A stretch of DNA of 58,763 nt. Source: Termitomyces sp. T153 (Eukaryota > Basidiomycota > Agaricomycetes > Agaricales > Lyophyllaceae). Shown piece by piece: positions 33,774 to 44,843 of this stretch. A model generated the notes under the pieces. The model was not told the origin of the DNA. It saw only the letters and a list, made by a program, of their open reading frames with translations, and ran no database searches. Positions within the stretch are counted from its first letter, which is position 1, and each line of letters starts with the position of its first letter. Both the position numbers and the translations under genes were made by a program. The stretch covers positions 1 through 58,763 of the forward strand of contig JACKQL020000196.1 of NCBI GenBank assembly GCA_018296165.2, read 5' to 3'.

Positions 33774-34250
33774 TGGCACCAACCACAGGTACCTTAGCAT
33801 TATTCTCAAATTAGCCAAGCTAGTGGCCACAGCTAGTGATTAAATTGTGTTTGTCCTCCTTCCATCTTTCATTGTCACCACTCCCTATTTCCTATCAAAC
33901 ACCACATAAACTGCTTAAGTTTGCTTGGTTTTAGCAACGCTTTTTACTTCATTGGTTTTCCTATTTGCTCAGCAACTTCTTGTTACTGCCTAGTGATTTT
34001 AGGCTAACAATAGCTACTCCTTCCACTTCTCACCCATACCCACATTAGCTCTCATTCTCTAGGACAGTTACTGACTCACCCTCAATCATTGACTTCCTAC
34101 TGCCAGCTACCCTATCTAGTGACCTAGTGTTAGGTCCTCTTTTTAGGTTTCCTGCAAGGCACTAGGTGGCATAGGAGTGCATCACTGGTCACCTCTGTCC
34201 TCTTAGCCAGTGCAGTTCCAACCACTGGAGACTGTGCTGCTGCTAGCAAC
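33774..34250 (+). other. leader of the LTR-X element, rest of the element missing
   Basis: Homologous to the reverse complement of 19758-20116. No open frame or gag is seen. At about 34250 element 3 gag resumes on the minus strand, so the inserted element lost its body and second LTR. Confidence 0.55.
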
Positions 34251-34285
34251 AGCTGCCATCTTGATCAACTTTTTAGACTGCACTC

Positions 34286-34693
34286 TCAATAGTGCATAGC
34301 AGTCTTGATGCTATTCTCATAGGCCTTAGCCTCCAAGACAAACTCCTTGACTGTGTTCACTTTGGGAGCCAGTCTACCATTGCATATTAGTGCCACAAGC
34401 ATGTCAGAGGGTATCCCCTCCAAAAACTGCTCACAAATAGTAAATTTGTCAGGGAACACAGCCATGTTTTGAGCATGGTCAAGCAAGGCATCATAAAATC
34501 CTTGCACCCCTTCTTTAATTGCATATAACACATTGCAGAAAGTGTTGTGTGCATCTTGCATTGTAAAAGGCTGTACAAATTGATTGTACAGTCCAAGGAT
34601 CATGTTCTCAAACCTCCAGTGGGACTGAGCCCTATTGACATGTAATACATGCCATAGGTACCACTTTAGCATGTCTGCAGCTGGAAAGTCCAT
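34286..34693 (-). pseudogene. gypsy element 3 gag N-terminal part
   Basis: A 135-residue minus-strand frame (MLKWYLWHVLHVNRAQSHW, EQFLEGIPSDMLVALICNG). The pattern, a retrotransposon-gag-type helical domain with FLxGIP, fits capsid. It is separated from its zinc knuckle (32769-32810) by the LTR-X insertion. Confidence 0.6.
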
Positions 34694-35361
34694 CAGAATC
34701 AGGAGTTTTTTGTGATGTAATAGTGATGGATTTTACAGAGGTTGTATATATACAATTTTGTGTTGATTCAGATCTGACAGATTTAAATTCATTAGTCATC
34801 ATCATGTTTCAAATGTAATAATAATGAGTCCCCAGACTCAGATCAGATTTAATAGTGGCAGAAGAACACACAGTGAAGTGCACATTGAACATTTAGAACC
34901 TAATAGATAGAGCAAACCATTCAACATTACATAAATTTCCAAGAAAGAATCATACCTTTGGATAGTTTAAATTTAATAATGTTGTCAGACCAATGTCAAT
35001 TTTATGATTCATTCTGGTCCATTGAAATCTAGATTGAGCTCAGTGAAGGAGCAGAACACAATGCAGAATGGAAGCACATGCCTCACCCTGGACCCAGGGG
35101 TTATTCTACCAGTGAGGCATATGCATTGACTCTGCTTTGTGGTGGTTGTCAGTTGAAATTGTCATGGTGGAATTTAATATTGATGACAAATCTATTGATT
35201 CTGAATCAATTCAGATTTATTGTTGACATCATCAACTTGACATCCTATACTGACTACTACAGTAGATAGCCTCTAAATCATCCAATCTTCCTCTAATACT
35301 GTGCCTTCATCCTTGACTTCTCCCATGGCATCTCTCCTGGTGCCTAAATCTTCAGTGGAAG
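34694..35361. other. AT-rich flank upstream of element 3 gag
   Basis: No coding sequence recognised. It could be the 5' region or LTR of element 3 (read on minus), but no partner copy is present to define its ends. It is cut at 35362 by the chromovirus LTR. Confidence 0.35.
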
Positions 35362-35730
35362 TGTCAGAGAACTTCCATTTCTGACCTCCACAACTTGTTA
35401 CAGCACCTCTGCAGCTTGTTCAATGTCTCTGGGGCTCATTCTAGAATCCTGGAGATCACTAGAGAACTGCAGAGTTCTCTGTATTACCTCAGTGATCATT
35501 GCCCTAGGGTTAGGAGCAGCTCTGGTCTTCTGTACAGTAGTTCCCATGCCTCCACTGTCTGCTGATGCACCACACCAAGCAGTGGGGATCCTTAGACTTG
35601 TTCTCTTTGGCAACCCCTCTGCTAGGTGATTAGTTACTGATTGTATCATCATCTACTCTGCTAATATACTTTGGATTCCCCTCTGTTAGCTATGTGATTT
35701 TGATCTGCCACTCTGGAGGTTGCCTTTACA
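35362..35730 (+). repeat. chromovirus 1 5' LTR, 369 bp
   Basis: TGTCAGAGAAC to TGCCTTTACA. Same family as the LTRs at 19214, 48641 and 56846. The bases right after it (GCAGAACAAGTCTCC) do not begin TGG, so a tRNA-type primer-binding site is not evident. Some chromoviruses self-prime, which may be the case here. Confidence 0.85.
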
Positions 35731-37339
35731 GCAGAACAAGTCTCCTAAAACTGGTCTGGAAGCCCCTCATAGCTGCAAGGAACCTCCGAGCCACTATCCA
35801 TTACTTCTCCACCAGGATTAAACATGGCAGAGTTCTATGCCTCAGCTTGCCAACCCAGACACACCTTCAGAGGCCCTGGCCCTGCAGGACAAGGCCTGGA
35901 CTTGCCTGCTACACTTAGAGACCTAGGTGCAATTAATGCAATCATCTCTCACCCACCACACAACCAAACTCTCTACCCTCTGTCAAACCACAGATCTCAT
36001 CTCCCAATCACTCCAGGTGCTGCTCAAATGCCTAACTCCTACCTCCACACCTCCCTCAACTGCAAAACCAGCCCCAACCATGTCTGCACCTGTCTCTGCA
36101 GCTCTAGTGACCCTATGGCCATGGATTCTGTATCCTGCACTACCAGATGTATACCATGGTGCCCACTCTGGTGGGGAGTGATTCCTGCAGTCCTGCCTCA
36201 CCTATATCCACCTCAGTAGGGACACCTTTGACTCTGACTCATTGAAAATGGCCTAGGTGCTATTGTACATGAAGACTGAATGTGCCTCCACCTATGTGCT
36301 GCAAGTCTTCCATCACTCTGGAGGTGTTGGGAGTTTTCCAGACTGGGCCACCTTTGAGAAGGACTTCCATGCAGAGTTTTTTCCATTAGATCCTGCTAAG
36401 GGCTGTGGCCTTGACAGTACATGATAGGGAGCAATATGGGCAAGGAAGGTGTATGCTGGATGAGTACATTGACTCATTCTGGGCTCTGGTTGAGCAGACC
36501 ACTTACCTAGATGGCCTTCAATTATGCCTCACCTTCCAGGATAGCTTGCACCCTGCACTGGTGGAACACATTGACAATCTAGCAGAGGGTTGCCCTGATG
36601 ATGAAAAGATTGCATCATAGTATGAGGTGGCCCAGGACCAATGGCAACTCATAGAGATCCGGAGGGAGCTCTGCTGTCCACATTCCATGCTGTGCTCAGC
36701 TCTCATCAGCAATTACTGCCACCCCTTGCCTGCTTGCTCAATGCCAGCCCTTACTCCTGCTATTCCTGCAGCCCACCCCCTGCTACTGAGAATCCCTATG
36801 GACATGGACACCATCAGACAGCTCTATGCTGCCCCACTGCTGCGCCAGAGATGCCAGAAGCCTGGTCACTTTGCACAGAACTGCCCCCTGGGCCTGAAGG
36901 TATGTTACCTTCCCATGATGAAGCAGGAGGAACTCCTTCTACAGCTGCTGGCTGCAAAAGATGCTGCCAGAGCTCCATTGCTTGACAAGCCTACATTAGC
37001 TGGAGGAGATCAGCATATGCATGTCACCCCCAGAGCTGGAGGAGGATTTGTAGTTGAGTGGCAGATGAGGTGTATGCCTCCATTGCTGGGTGCTAACAGG
37101 TTCTCATGTTTGTCAATAGAAAATAAAACTGCCTTTTCCAATGCCCTTCATTCTAAGATAGAAGAACCTTGACGTCCTCCTCCAGATGTACAAATACCAA
37201 CTCCAGAGCCTCCAACAAGCCCCCTGACACCTCTGAGGGTCTGTTGCTGCAGCCCTGCCTGGGCATGTCAAATGCCCCAACAGTACATGATGGCTTCCAG
37301 CCCATCTGCTAACTCCCTACATCTCAATGTGGAGATTGA
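35731..37339 (+). pseudogene. chromovirus 1 gag
   Basis: Coding remains of a Ty3/gypsy capsid protein: DWATFEKDFHAEFFPLDPAK near 36350, LDEYIDSFWALVEQTTYLDG near 36460, HIDNLAEGCPDDEKIAS near 36570, then a knuckle CQKPGHFAQNC at 36852-36884. The first Cys of the knuckle is missing (LLRQRC; chromovirus 2 has CWRC). Frames shift repeatedly, and TAG or TGA replaces sense codons, so it is inactive. Confidence 0.75.
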
Positions 37340-37730
37340 GATGATGGACACCTAACAAACCCACAGAGTCACAGCCCTTCTGGATAGTGGAGCAACAGGG
37401 CTGTTCCTGGACTTGGAGTTTATCAAATGCCATGGCCTGACCACACAGCCCCTCCCCAAGCCCATTCCCATCTACAACATCAATGGTATGCCTAATAAAG
37501 CAAGTGCCATCAACTCTGTGGTTGACCTGGTCCTCCACTATTGGAATCATGTGGAGTGGGCTGTCTTTGCCATCACCAGCTTGAGTAGGCAGAACATGAT
37601 CCTTGGTTTTACATGGCTCTGCAAGCACAACTCTGAGATCAATTGGACTAAAGGAGAGGTAACCATGAGCAGATGCCCCCAGAAGTGCTCTGCCTGTGCC
37701 ACAGAAGACAGGGAGGAGCACTGGGCCTGA
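37340..37730 (+). pseudogene. chromovirus 1 protease
   Basis: Retropepsin-type domain: LLDSGATGLFLDLEFIK near 37380 with the DSG motif intact, PKPIPIYNINGMPNKAS, and QNMILGFTWLCKHN near 37590-37630 (the ILG-W block). An ATP-independent aspartyl protease that would cut the polyprotein. Confidence 0.75.
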
Positions 37731-38960
37731 GTTCAAGAGCATGCCACCATCCACACATATTATGCTGGGCCCCTTCCCTTTGCCAATCTAGACCTCCTGA
37801 ATCCCCCACCTCTAGCATTCCCTTGTAGAGAGGCCTTCTATGAGGATGACTGGAGCAGTGGCAGAGCTCCAAGAGAGAAGCACAGAGGGGAGTTTGGTGG
37901 TGTATGTGAGCCAGAGCCTCCAGACAAAGCAGCAGAAGTGGGGGATCAGATCTACACTACCACTGTACACCTGCTGCCCTCTGTTGCAGAGATCCAGGCT
38001 AGACTATGTCCCAGCAGCTGGCCCAGGCATTTGGTGCTAATGCCCACCACAAGAGTTCCAGGATGTGGTACCCCCCTACCTCCATGCATTTGAGGAATGT
38101 ATTCTCCAAGGCCTCCTTTGATTCACTTTCAGAGTGCAAGCAGTAGGATCATGCAATTGAGCTGATACCAGATGCAGAGCCCTCCAGCTGCAAGGTCTAT
38201 CCACTTGCACCCCATGAGCAGGATGAGCTGGACACCTTCCTGCAGGAGAATCTTAGCTCAGGACAAATATGACCCTCCAAGTCTCCAATGGCCTCCCCAG
38301 TCTTTTTCATTAAGAAAAAGGATGGGTCTCTTTGTTTGGTTCAGGATTATTGTGTCTTGAATGTGATAACAGTGAAGAATCACTATCCTTTGCTGCTCAT
38401 CTCAGAACTTGTCAATAACCTTTGTGGTGCACACTACTTCACAAAGTTGAATGTCCATTGGGGCTACAACAATGTACATATCAAAGAAGAGGATGAGTGG
38501 AAGGCAGCATTCCAAACCAATTGCAGGCTCTTTGAATCTCTGGTGATGTTCTTTGGTCTCACCAATAGCCTGTCCACCTTTCAGACTATGATGAATGACA
38601 TTTTCCATGATCTGATTGCAGAAGGTGTTGTCTGCATGTATCTTGACAATATCCTCATCTACACTAAAACTCTGGAGGAGCATTGCCTGGTCACACACAT
38701 TGCCTTGGAATGCTTCCACCAATACCAGCTCTATACAAAGCCTGAGAAGTGTGAATTTGAGCAGACCAAGGTGGAGTACCTGGGTTTGATTATTTTGCAT
38801 GGAATGGCTGAGATGGGCCCCATTAAAGTGGCAGGTGTAGCAGAGTGGCCTGAGCCAAGGAACAAGAAGGAAGTGCAGGCCTTTCTTGGCTTTGTTAATT
38901 TCTACTGGAGGTTCATACAGGATTTCTCCCACCATGCATGCCCCCTTTTATACAGCATGG
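37731..38960 (+). pseudogene. chromovirus 1 reverse transcriptase
   Basis: After a linker, the RT reads MASPVFFIKKKDGSLCLVQD (from 38288), YFTKLNVHWGYNNVHIKE, VMFFGLTNSLSTFQTMMND, and CMYLDNILIY at the catalytic site (38639-38650), then KPEKCEFEQTKVEYLGLII and QAFLGFVNFYWRF. The active site is normally YLDD; here the second Asp is Asn, which G-to-A change of GACGAT at the CpG would give. This removes a metal ligand and predicts no activity. Confidence 0.8.
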
Positions 38961-39590
38961 TGGTGGGAGCCCCCACAGCAAGCTGCCTTCAATGGCCTCA
39001 AGCAAGCTGTAACCTCAAAGCCAGTCCTTCTGTTCCCTGACAATGACTCTCCATTCTATGTAGAAGCAGATAGCTCAGACTTTGCTACAGGGGCAGTCCT
39101 CTCCCAGCAGTCAAAGGAGGATGGCAAATGGCATCCAGTAGCCTTCTACTCTAAGAGTCCTAATGCAGTGGAATGGAACTATGAGATCCATGACAAGGAG
39201 ATGCTGGCAATTATTTGGTCCTTTGAAGAATGGTGGCATTTTCTTGAGGGTGCATGGCATAAGTTTGAAGTCTGGACAGACCACAAGAACCCTGAGTACT
39301 TCTGTTCTGCTAAGGAACTCAATAGATGCCAAGCTTGGTGGTCCCTGTATCTGGCCAACTTTGACTTCTCACTGCATCACAAAGCTGGATGGAGCATGGG
39401 CAAACCAGATGTGTTGTCCAGGTGTGCTGACCATGATACAGGAGAAGGAGATAAGGACAACATTGTCCTCCTCAAGCCTGAGCTCTTTGCCATCTGCATG
39501 CTAAAAGGGATTGTAGTTCAAGGGGATGAGGCAAACATCCTTATAGACATCCAGAGAGGGAACTGAGAGGGTGCACAGGAGGATGCAGTT
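38961..39590 (+). pseudogene. chromovirus 1 RNase H
   Basis: A long open stretch reads FYVEADSSDFATGAVLSQQ (first catalytic Asp), EWNYEIHDKEMLAIIWS (catalytic Glu), VWTDHKNPEYF and KPDVLSRCADH. These are all the blocks of gypsy RNase H. It is the best preserved part of the element, but it contains no CpG at all in 39001-39480. Confidence 0.8.
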
Positions 39591-40820
39591 GCTCAGGCAG
39601 CACAGGCCCTATGAGCTTGATGGGCAAGTGGAGTCAAGTAAGTGCATTCAGATGAGTGGGGTCTTTAGGATGGGCTTCTGACCTTCAGAGAACACATTTA
39701 TGTGCCTAACATTCCAGAGCTCCACTGGTGCATTGTAGAACAACATCATGACCCTTGGGTAGCAGGACATCCTGGGAGGTGGAAGATGCTGGAGCTAGTA
39801 TCCTGGAACTATTGGTGGCCACACATCTCCCAATATGTAAGCACCTACACTAGCACCTGTGATCTTTGTCTCCACACCAAGCCTCACCATCAAGCACCCA
39901 TGGGCCAGCTCCACCCACACCCTATTCCAGCTGCTCACTAGAGTGTCATGTTGGTAGATTTCATCATGGAACTCCCAGATGCTCATGGATATGATGCAGT
40001 GATGGTAGTAGTGGACCTCTATGATAAATGAGCCCATTTCATCCCTACCCACATAACATGCTCTGCCTTGGAAGCAGCTAGTCTGTATCAGAAGAATGTC
40101 TGGAAGCTCCATAGTCTGTCCAATGAGTATGTCTCTGACTGAGGCCCCCAGTTTGTGGCAGAGTTTACTTGGGAACTATACTGCCTGCTTGGAGTGAAGC
40201 TCCATACTACCACAGCCTATCACCCTCAGTCAGATGGGCAGACAGAATATATTAATTAGGAACTGGAACAGTATCTCCACCTTTTTTGTAATGAGAGGCA
40301 GAATGATTGGGATGAGCTCATGCCAGATACTGAGTTCTAGTACAACAACCATGTTCACTCTTCCACGCAGATGACTCCATTCTTTCTGGACACTGGCAGG
40401 CACCCCTGCATAGGATTTGAACTTCAGGCACACCCCTCTGAGAATGACTCCATAAATGAGTTCATGGACAGGATGAAGAGGGTGTAGGAGGAGGCAAAGG
40501 CTGCATTGGTGAAGGCCAAGAACAACATGGCATGCTACTATGACTGTCACTAGACACTGGCCCTGGTTTACAAACCAGGAGACCATATGTACTTGGATAG
40601 CTCAGATATTAAGACAACAAGGCCATCTCAAAAATTGTCACATTGTCATCTTGGCTCCTTCATAGTGGAGAAGAAGGTGGGGCCTTTAGCATACCAACTT
40701 AAGCTCCCAGCAGGTCTACACCAATTGCACCCAGCCTTCAATGTTGTCAAACTATTTCCAGCCCCAGAGGATCCAATCCCTGGCCACCACCCTAAGCTAC
40801 CCCCCCCCACCAGTTCTGGT
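39591..40820 (+). pseudogene. chromovirus 1 integrase
   Basis: A zinc-finger region is seen (EQHHDPWVAGHPG, CDLCLHTKPHH near 39860). The core gives LVDFIMELPDAHGYD with the first Asp, SDxGPQF with the second, and AYHPQSDGQTEYIN before the Glu. Two stops are TGA where family members have Arg: 40029-40031 in K-x-AHF and 40140-40142 in SDxGPQF. Both fit CGA to TGA at a CpG. More stops follow at IN-xELEQ and elsewhere. Confidence 0.8.
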
Positions 40821-41101
40821 TGACAACGAGGAGGAGTATGAAGTAGAGGAAATTTTGAATAGCAGAATATTCTGAGGGAAGTTGCAGTTCAAGGTGAAAT
40901 GGAAGGGATACAGCATTGAGGACATCTCTTGGGACTGCAGGCTAACATATGTGCACCAGCCCTGGTCTGGGACTTTTACCATAGGCATCCTAATGCCCCA
41001 AAAACCATTCGAGGCATCTACTCCATTTCAGCAGTGGACCAGGCAATTTGTGACTTCTTCTACCCAGTGCATCAAGACACCACATGCTAGAGGAGAAGTG
41101 A
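40821..41101 (+). pseudogene. chromovirus 1 chromodomain
   Basis: EEEYEVEEILNSRIF, then LQFKVKWKGYSIEDISWD. This is a typical integrase-tail chromodomain with two of the aromatic-cage positions visible (Y and W). It defines the element as a chromovirus. The coding end runs into the 3' LTR. Confidence 0.75.
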
Positions 41102-41470
41102 TGTCAGGGAATTGCCAATGCATGTTTTTGGTCATGTGTCTGGTCACCTGATCAGTTGCCATATGCATTCTGCACAGAACTCACATGGCAAGGTATGCAC
41201 ATGTTTGGCAAGGTCATAGTCACATGATCAGTTGCCATGTGCATTTTGTGCAGAATCCACATGGCAAGGTATGCACATGTTTGGCAAGGTCACATGACTG
41301 GAGTAGATTTTCCAAACCCTGGCATTGGAGATCCTCAGACTTGTTCTCTTTGGATCTCCCTCTGCCAGGTGTGTAATCCTATTGTAGACATTGTACTGTG
41401 CTGAATAGACTTTGGATCTCCCTCTGCCAGTTGTGTGATTGAGCCACAGCCTCCAGAGGTCACCCTTACA
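41102..41470 (+). repeat. chromovirus 1 3' LTR, 369 bp, different U3
   Basis: TGTCAGGGAATT to CACCCTTACA. Its last 150 bp match the other LTRs, but its first 200 bp are unrelated to the 5' LTR of the same element. An imperfect tandem duplication of about 77 bp (around 41145-41300, with CACATGGCAAGGTATGCACA twice) fills the U3. The two ends of this element therefore do not match. Confidence 0.8.
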
Positions 41471-42480
41471 CCATTTAAGGAGTGCTTCAAGAATAGCTAG
41501 TGTCTTGAGTATGTGTACAGTATAGTTTTGCTGTGCATTTGTGAACTTCTTGGACATGAATCTGGCTGGAACATTTCTGCCAGCTTGGACTCTGTCCATA
41601 CAGTGCTCTTATGCCTGTCTTTGAGGTGCCATATAGAAGCCATATAGGATCTTTGTGTTGAGGATTGATTGGCTGAATAATAGGTGTTTAAGCACAGATC
41701 TGCTTGATCATGCCAAAGCACTGTTAGTGAATGGGGCACCAGTGAAATGACAACCTGTTTTGCATCATAGTCATCAATTGCCCTGTGTATGCAGAAATAT
41801 TAGGCAGGAAGTTCCCAATGGAGTTCACCAAACCAACAAATTGCTGGATATTGTTGTAGATTCTAGGAGTACACCACTCCTGGATCTGATTCAACTTATC
41901 CATATCAGGGTGTATACCCTGTGAGTTGATGACATGGCCAAGGCACTTTGCATGCTCAGCATATAGCTTACACTTCTTTCATTTGAGGTAGAGCTTGTTT
42001 TTGTGTAGTTTTTCAAAGACTACTCTGAGGTGCTCTCCATGCTCCTTGATTGAGTCTGAAAAGACAAAAATATCATATGAATATACATGCATTCACTTTC
42101 CAATGACATCCTGGGAAATGGCCATCATCAGCCATTGGAGTGTTGCTAGCACATTAAAATTGCTGATCCGCATGATATTACTGTAATATGTACCAGTAAT
42201 GGTCATAAATGCCATTTTTGGTATGTCAGTAGTATGTATCCTGACCTGCCCATACATGTTCATAAGGTCAATTTTTGACCTTATAAGTGCACGATCCACA
42301 TCCTCTCAAATGACTTCTTGGGTATGCTTTATGGTCTTGGCCAAGATCTTGCTCAGTCCATAACTATATTGGCTTAAATTTTTTTTTTGTGTGGTGCTGA
42401 AGAACATCAAAACATGGTCTATTTAAGAGGGGCACAAGCTGACAGAAGCTATAATATGAGTATCCAAATGCTTGCCATGA
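41471..42480 (-). pseudogene. RT/RNase H fragment related to element 3
   Basis: Minus strand: RT pieces IRSKIDLMNMYGQVRIHTTD (42260), VYSYDIFVFSDSIKEHGEHL (42080) where YLDD has become YSYD, and AEHAKCLGHVINSQGIHPD. RNase H pieces such as FMSKKFTNAQQNYTVHIL (41530) follow. It is cut by the chromovirus LTR at 41470 and by host DNA near 42490. Confidence 0.7.
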
Positions 42481-42566
42481 CTCACAATATGTATGTCCTA
42501 TACCTAGCCCCGTATTCCCGGCTTTGATCCACAAGCAGTGAAATCTCTGCTGACAACGGTAGTACT

Positions 42567-43761
42567 TTACAACCTAGTAGGAATAGGATACTCCAAGTTC
42601 TTTCCATCATTGTTCGTACAGATGTCGATCAGTAAATCCAGAGTTCCTTCGGGATAGTCCCACATGAACTGTGAGATGATCTAACGTCAATGCAACATGT
42701 GATACATCCGATTATTAGAACTTACAAAATGATTGGAACCATACAGCGACTTGAAGTTTATCTCATTTGACTTTTTCTCGAGATACCATGAAGCATAGAT
42801 GCTGGCCCACATACTAGCCTCACCGTACAAACACCAAAATTTGTGTTTCCCCCATAACTTGCGAATTTGAGAGTCGAAGAGGAAGGTGTTGGTCTGTGCC
42901 TCGAGTACGGAACGAAAACTCGATGCGATCAGACTGTCGCACCTCGAATTAGGACTGGCAGTAGATTCCCACTCCATTGGAGTCATTGTTTGTACAGTAG
43001 GTCGTTTCAATAGTTCGCATCCGCTTAGAGAAAGCCGAAGCTCTGAAATATCGTGTGACGAAAGGTCTCCATGCTGATAGTAAGAAGAAGCCCATTGTTG
43101 GAATGCTGGAGTCCTCTGTTCAGCGGAAAGGCCGCGATCGAAGAATGGATTATATCCACCAGGAGGAGTCGGAACACCAAGGCAATAGATGGTCGTGTCT
43201 AATTCAGAGTTCAGACATGGACCTTGTATGTCCAAGTAGTACACACATACCTAGAAGGATAAAAGTCTTGACAGAATCCCTCAACCTTCGCTGTACATCG
43301 TCAGAAACCCTTCCGATAGAACAGTACATCGATATTAATGTGGCGGTCCCCAGTGACCAGCCTGCCACAGCTACCCGTCGTGGTAGAGACAACTGTTGGA
43401 TGAGACCATCGACAGCCAGGACGATCAGCTTTCCCTGCTCCTGAACGAAACTCAGCCGCTCTTCGAAGGAGCCCGTGCGAATCACTCTCCGCTCGTCGTC
43501 GGTATAGGGAGTGGTTCCAGGATATTCTCGTCGATTCAAAGCTATAATCCTCAGCTGCCTGGACCAAGCCAAATCCGCGAGCCGTTGAAAGATACCTAAT
43601 GTATGGCGTTAGCGGAAGTAATTCAGAAGATAGGAAGGATCCCTACCACTGTGAAAGGTCAATCCATGAAGGAAGAAGATGGTCACATATGCAGATTTTG
43701 AGGGAGGACCACTGTCTGTGTAGTAGAAGGTTATATTGTTGTCAACAGTGATAGAAGGCAT
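42567..43761 (-). CDS. alpha/beta-hydrolase fold protein (348 aa)
   Basis: Exons 43647-43761, 43251-43595, 42726-43198 and 42567-42680, with GT-AG introns of 51, 52 and 45 bp, give 1047 bp with no stop. The start ATG gives MPSITVDNNITFYYTDSG. Key features in order: FFLHGLTFHSG, the HG oxyanion region (about residue 30); AVAGWSLGT, the nucleophile elbow G-x-S-x-G (about residue 120); LLDTTIYCLGVPTPPGGYNP, equivalent to LYDPPxxALGYPxP in related proteins; and GSNHF, the likely catalytic His (about residue 311), just before the last intron. No signal peptide is seen. The substrate is unknown; members include hydrolases and esterases of secondary metabolism and detoxification. The gene keeps normal CpG although transposons lie on both sides. 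It is likely functional. Confidence 0.8.
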
Positions 43762-44640
43762 TGTGAAGGTGTCGAGCCAGATAGTGAGCCGTGTGACTCC
43801 TTTATTAAGCTCAGGCAATTTGAGCTGCTGTAATTGCCTTGATAGGCTCAGCTTTGAAAAACCATTGAAGAAGGGAAAAATTGAAAATCCAAAAGCGGAG
43901 GATTACGATAAGTAGGCACCCAAACAACATGCCGAACTGATCACGCCTGAGAACGCTGGCAACCCCTCAGAAACAATACTGAGAACAGTACAGATCAACG
44001 AACCCCATCTACTTGATGCGCACGACATTATAAAAGATAAAGAAATAGTACCTTTCAAAGCCAACATAAGGAACCGAAACCGAGCTTATTCAACCTCTGA
44101 ATGGCCCACTGCCCAGGTTCTCCTACATCAAATATTACTGTCCATGTCTTCCAAACGATTCCAGATAGACACATCCTTTTACCCCCTGAAAGTTCATTGG
44201 ATACAGCAGCAAAACATCAAGACAAAGAAGGCTAGACCGTGGTGTATGATGGAGATAGAGTACATCGGAAAAACCTAGCTGATTTCGTGATCTCGCCACA
44301 GGTGGTTACGGATACGCGTGGCCAGTCCATACATGCATTCCAAGTATCTACTAAATCAGACTTTTGTGATATCAGATGATAGTTCAAGTGCTTCTAAGGA
44401 GCTTCCGTCGGTAACGAGTACGAGGATGTGAGTTGAAAGGCCCTTTCGTCGACTCTTTGTACGTATTTGATAAATTGCCGGCTCGCCGGTCCGGAGACAA
44501 TCAAAAGATCAGAGGTTCTCACCGATGGCACCACTATATACCCCTAGGTGAGGCTACGCTCCATTGGTCCTACCCGATCCCATCAACTTCCTAGAAAGGT
44601 CTAGACTCAAAGGGGCGGGACCCCCCCAGTACATAATATA
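43762..44640. other. host-type DNA upstream of the hydrolase
   Basis: CpG-normal, unlike the transposon DNA around it. It includes the presumed promoter of the hydrolase (about 43762-44000) and a short open frame pair at 44101-44379. Nothing else is recognised. The right edge is the inverted-repeat element at 44641. Confidence 0.5.
44101..44379 (+). pseudogene. small ORF interrupted by one stop, unknown
   Basis: The ATG at 44101 opens 44 codons (MAHCPGSPTSNITVHVF...), then TAG at 44233-44235, then the same frame continues for 47 codons (VVYDGDRVHRKNLADFVI) to TGA at 44377-44379. CpG is normal and codons look real, but I recognise no family. It may be a host gene relic, or an exon pair with an intron I cannot place. 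Confidence 0.3.
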
Positions 44641-44843
44641 CACTGCTGGCATCAGAATGTGTTACTGTTGGAAAAATGGAAAGAGAAACCTGTCATACCA
44701 TTTCTTTGACAGATTCTTCCTTTGTAAAAAGGTGTTTCCCATTGTTGAGAGCCTTTTTCCATTGGTAACACATTGTTTAGAAATAGTATAACAGGTTTCT
44801 TGTACATTATTCCCTTGGGGAACATCATTGGCTGCCAGCAGTG
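44641..44843. mobile_element. short inverted-repeat element (MITE-like), 203 bp
   Basis: Begins CACTGCTGGCA at 44641 and ends TGCCAGCAGTG at 44833-44843, an 11-bp perfect inverted terminal repeat. It contains no ORF. A second diverged copy lies inverted at about 57312-57500. The 8-bp flanks ATAATATA and ACAATATT match at six of eight positions, a possible old 8-bp target duplication. CACTG ends also resemble CACTA-type elements. Confidence 0.65.

Noticed and set aside
35362..41470. An active chromovirus
   Set aside because: The RT active site is YLDN, stops lie in gag and integrase, the knuckle lacks a Cys, and the two LTRs do not match in U3.
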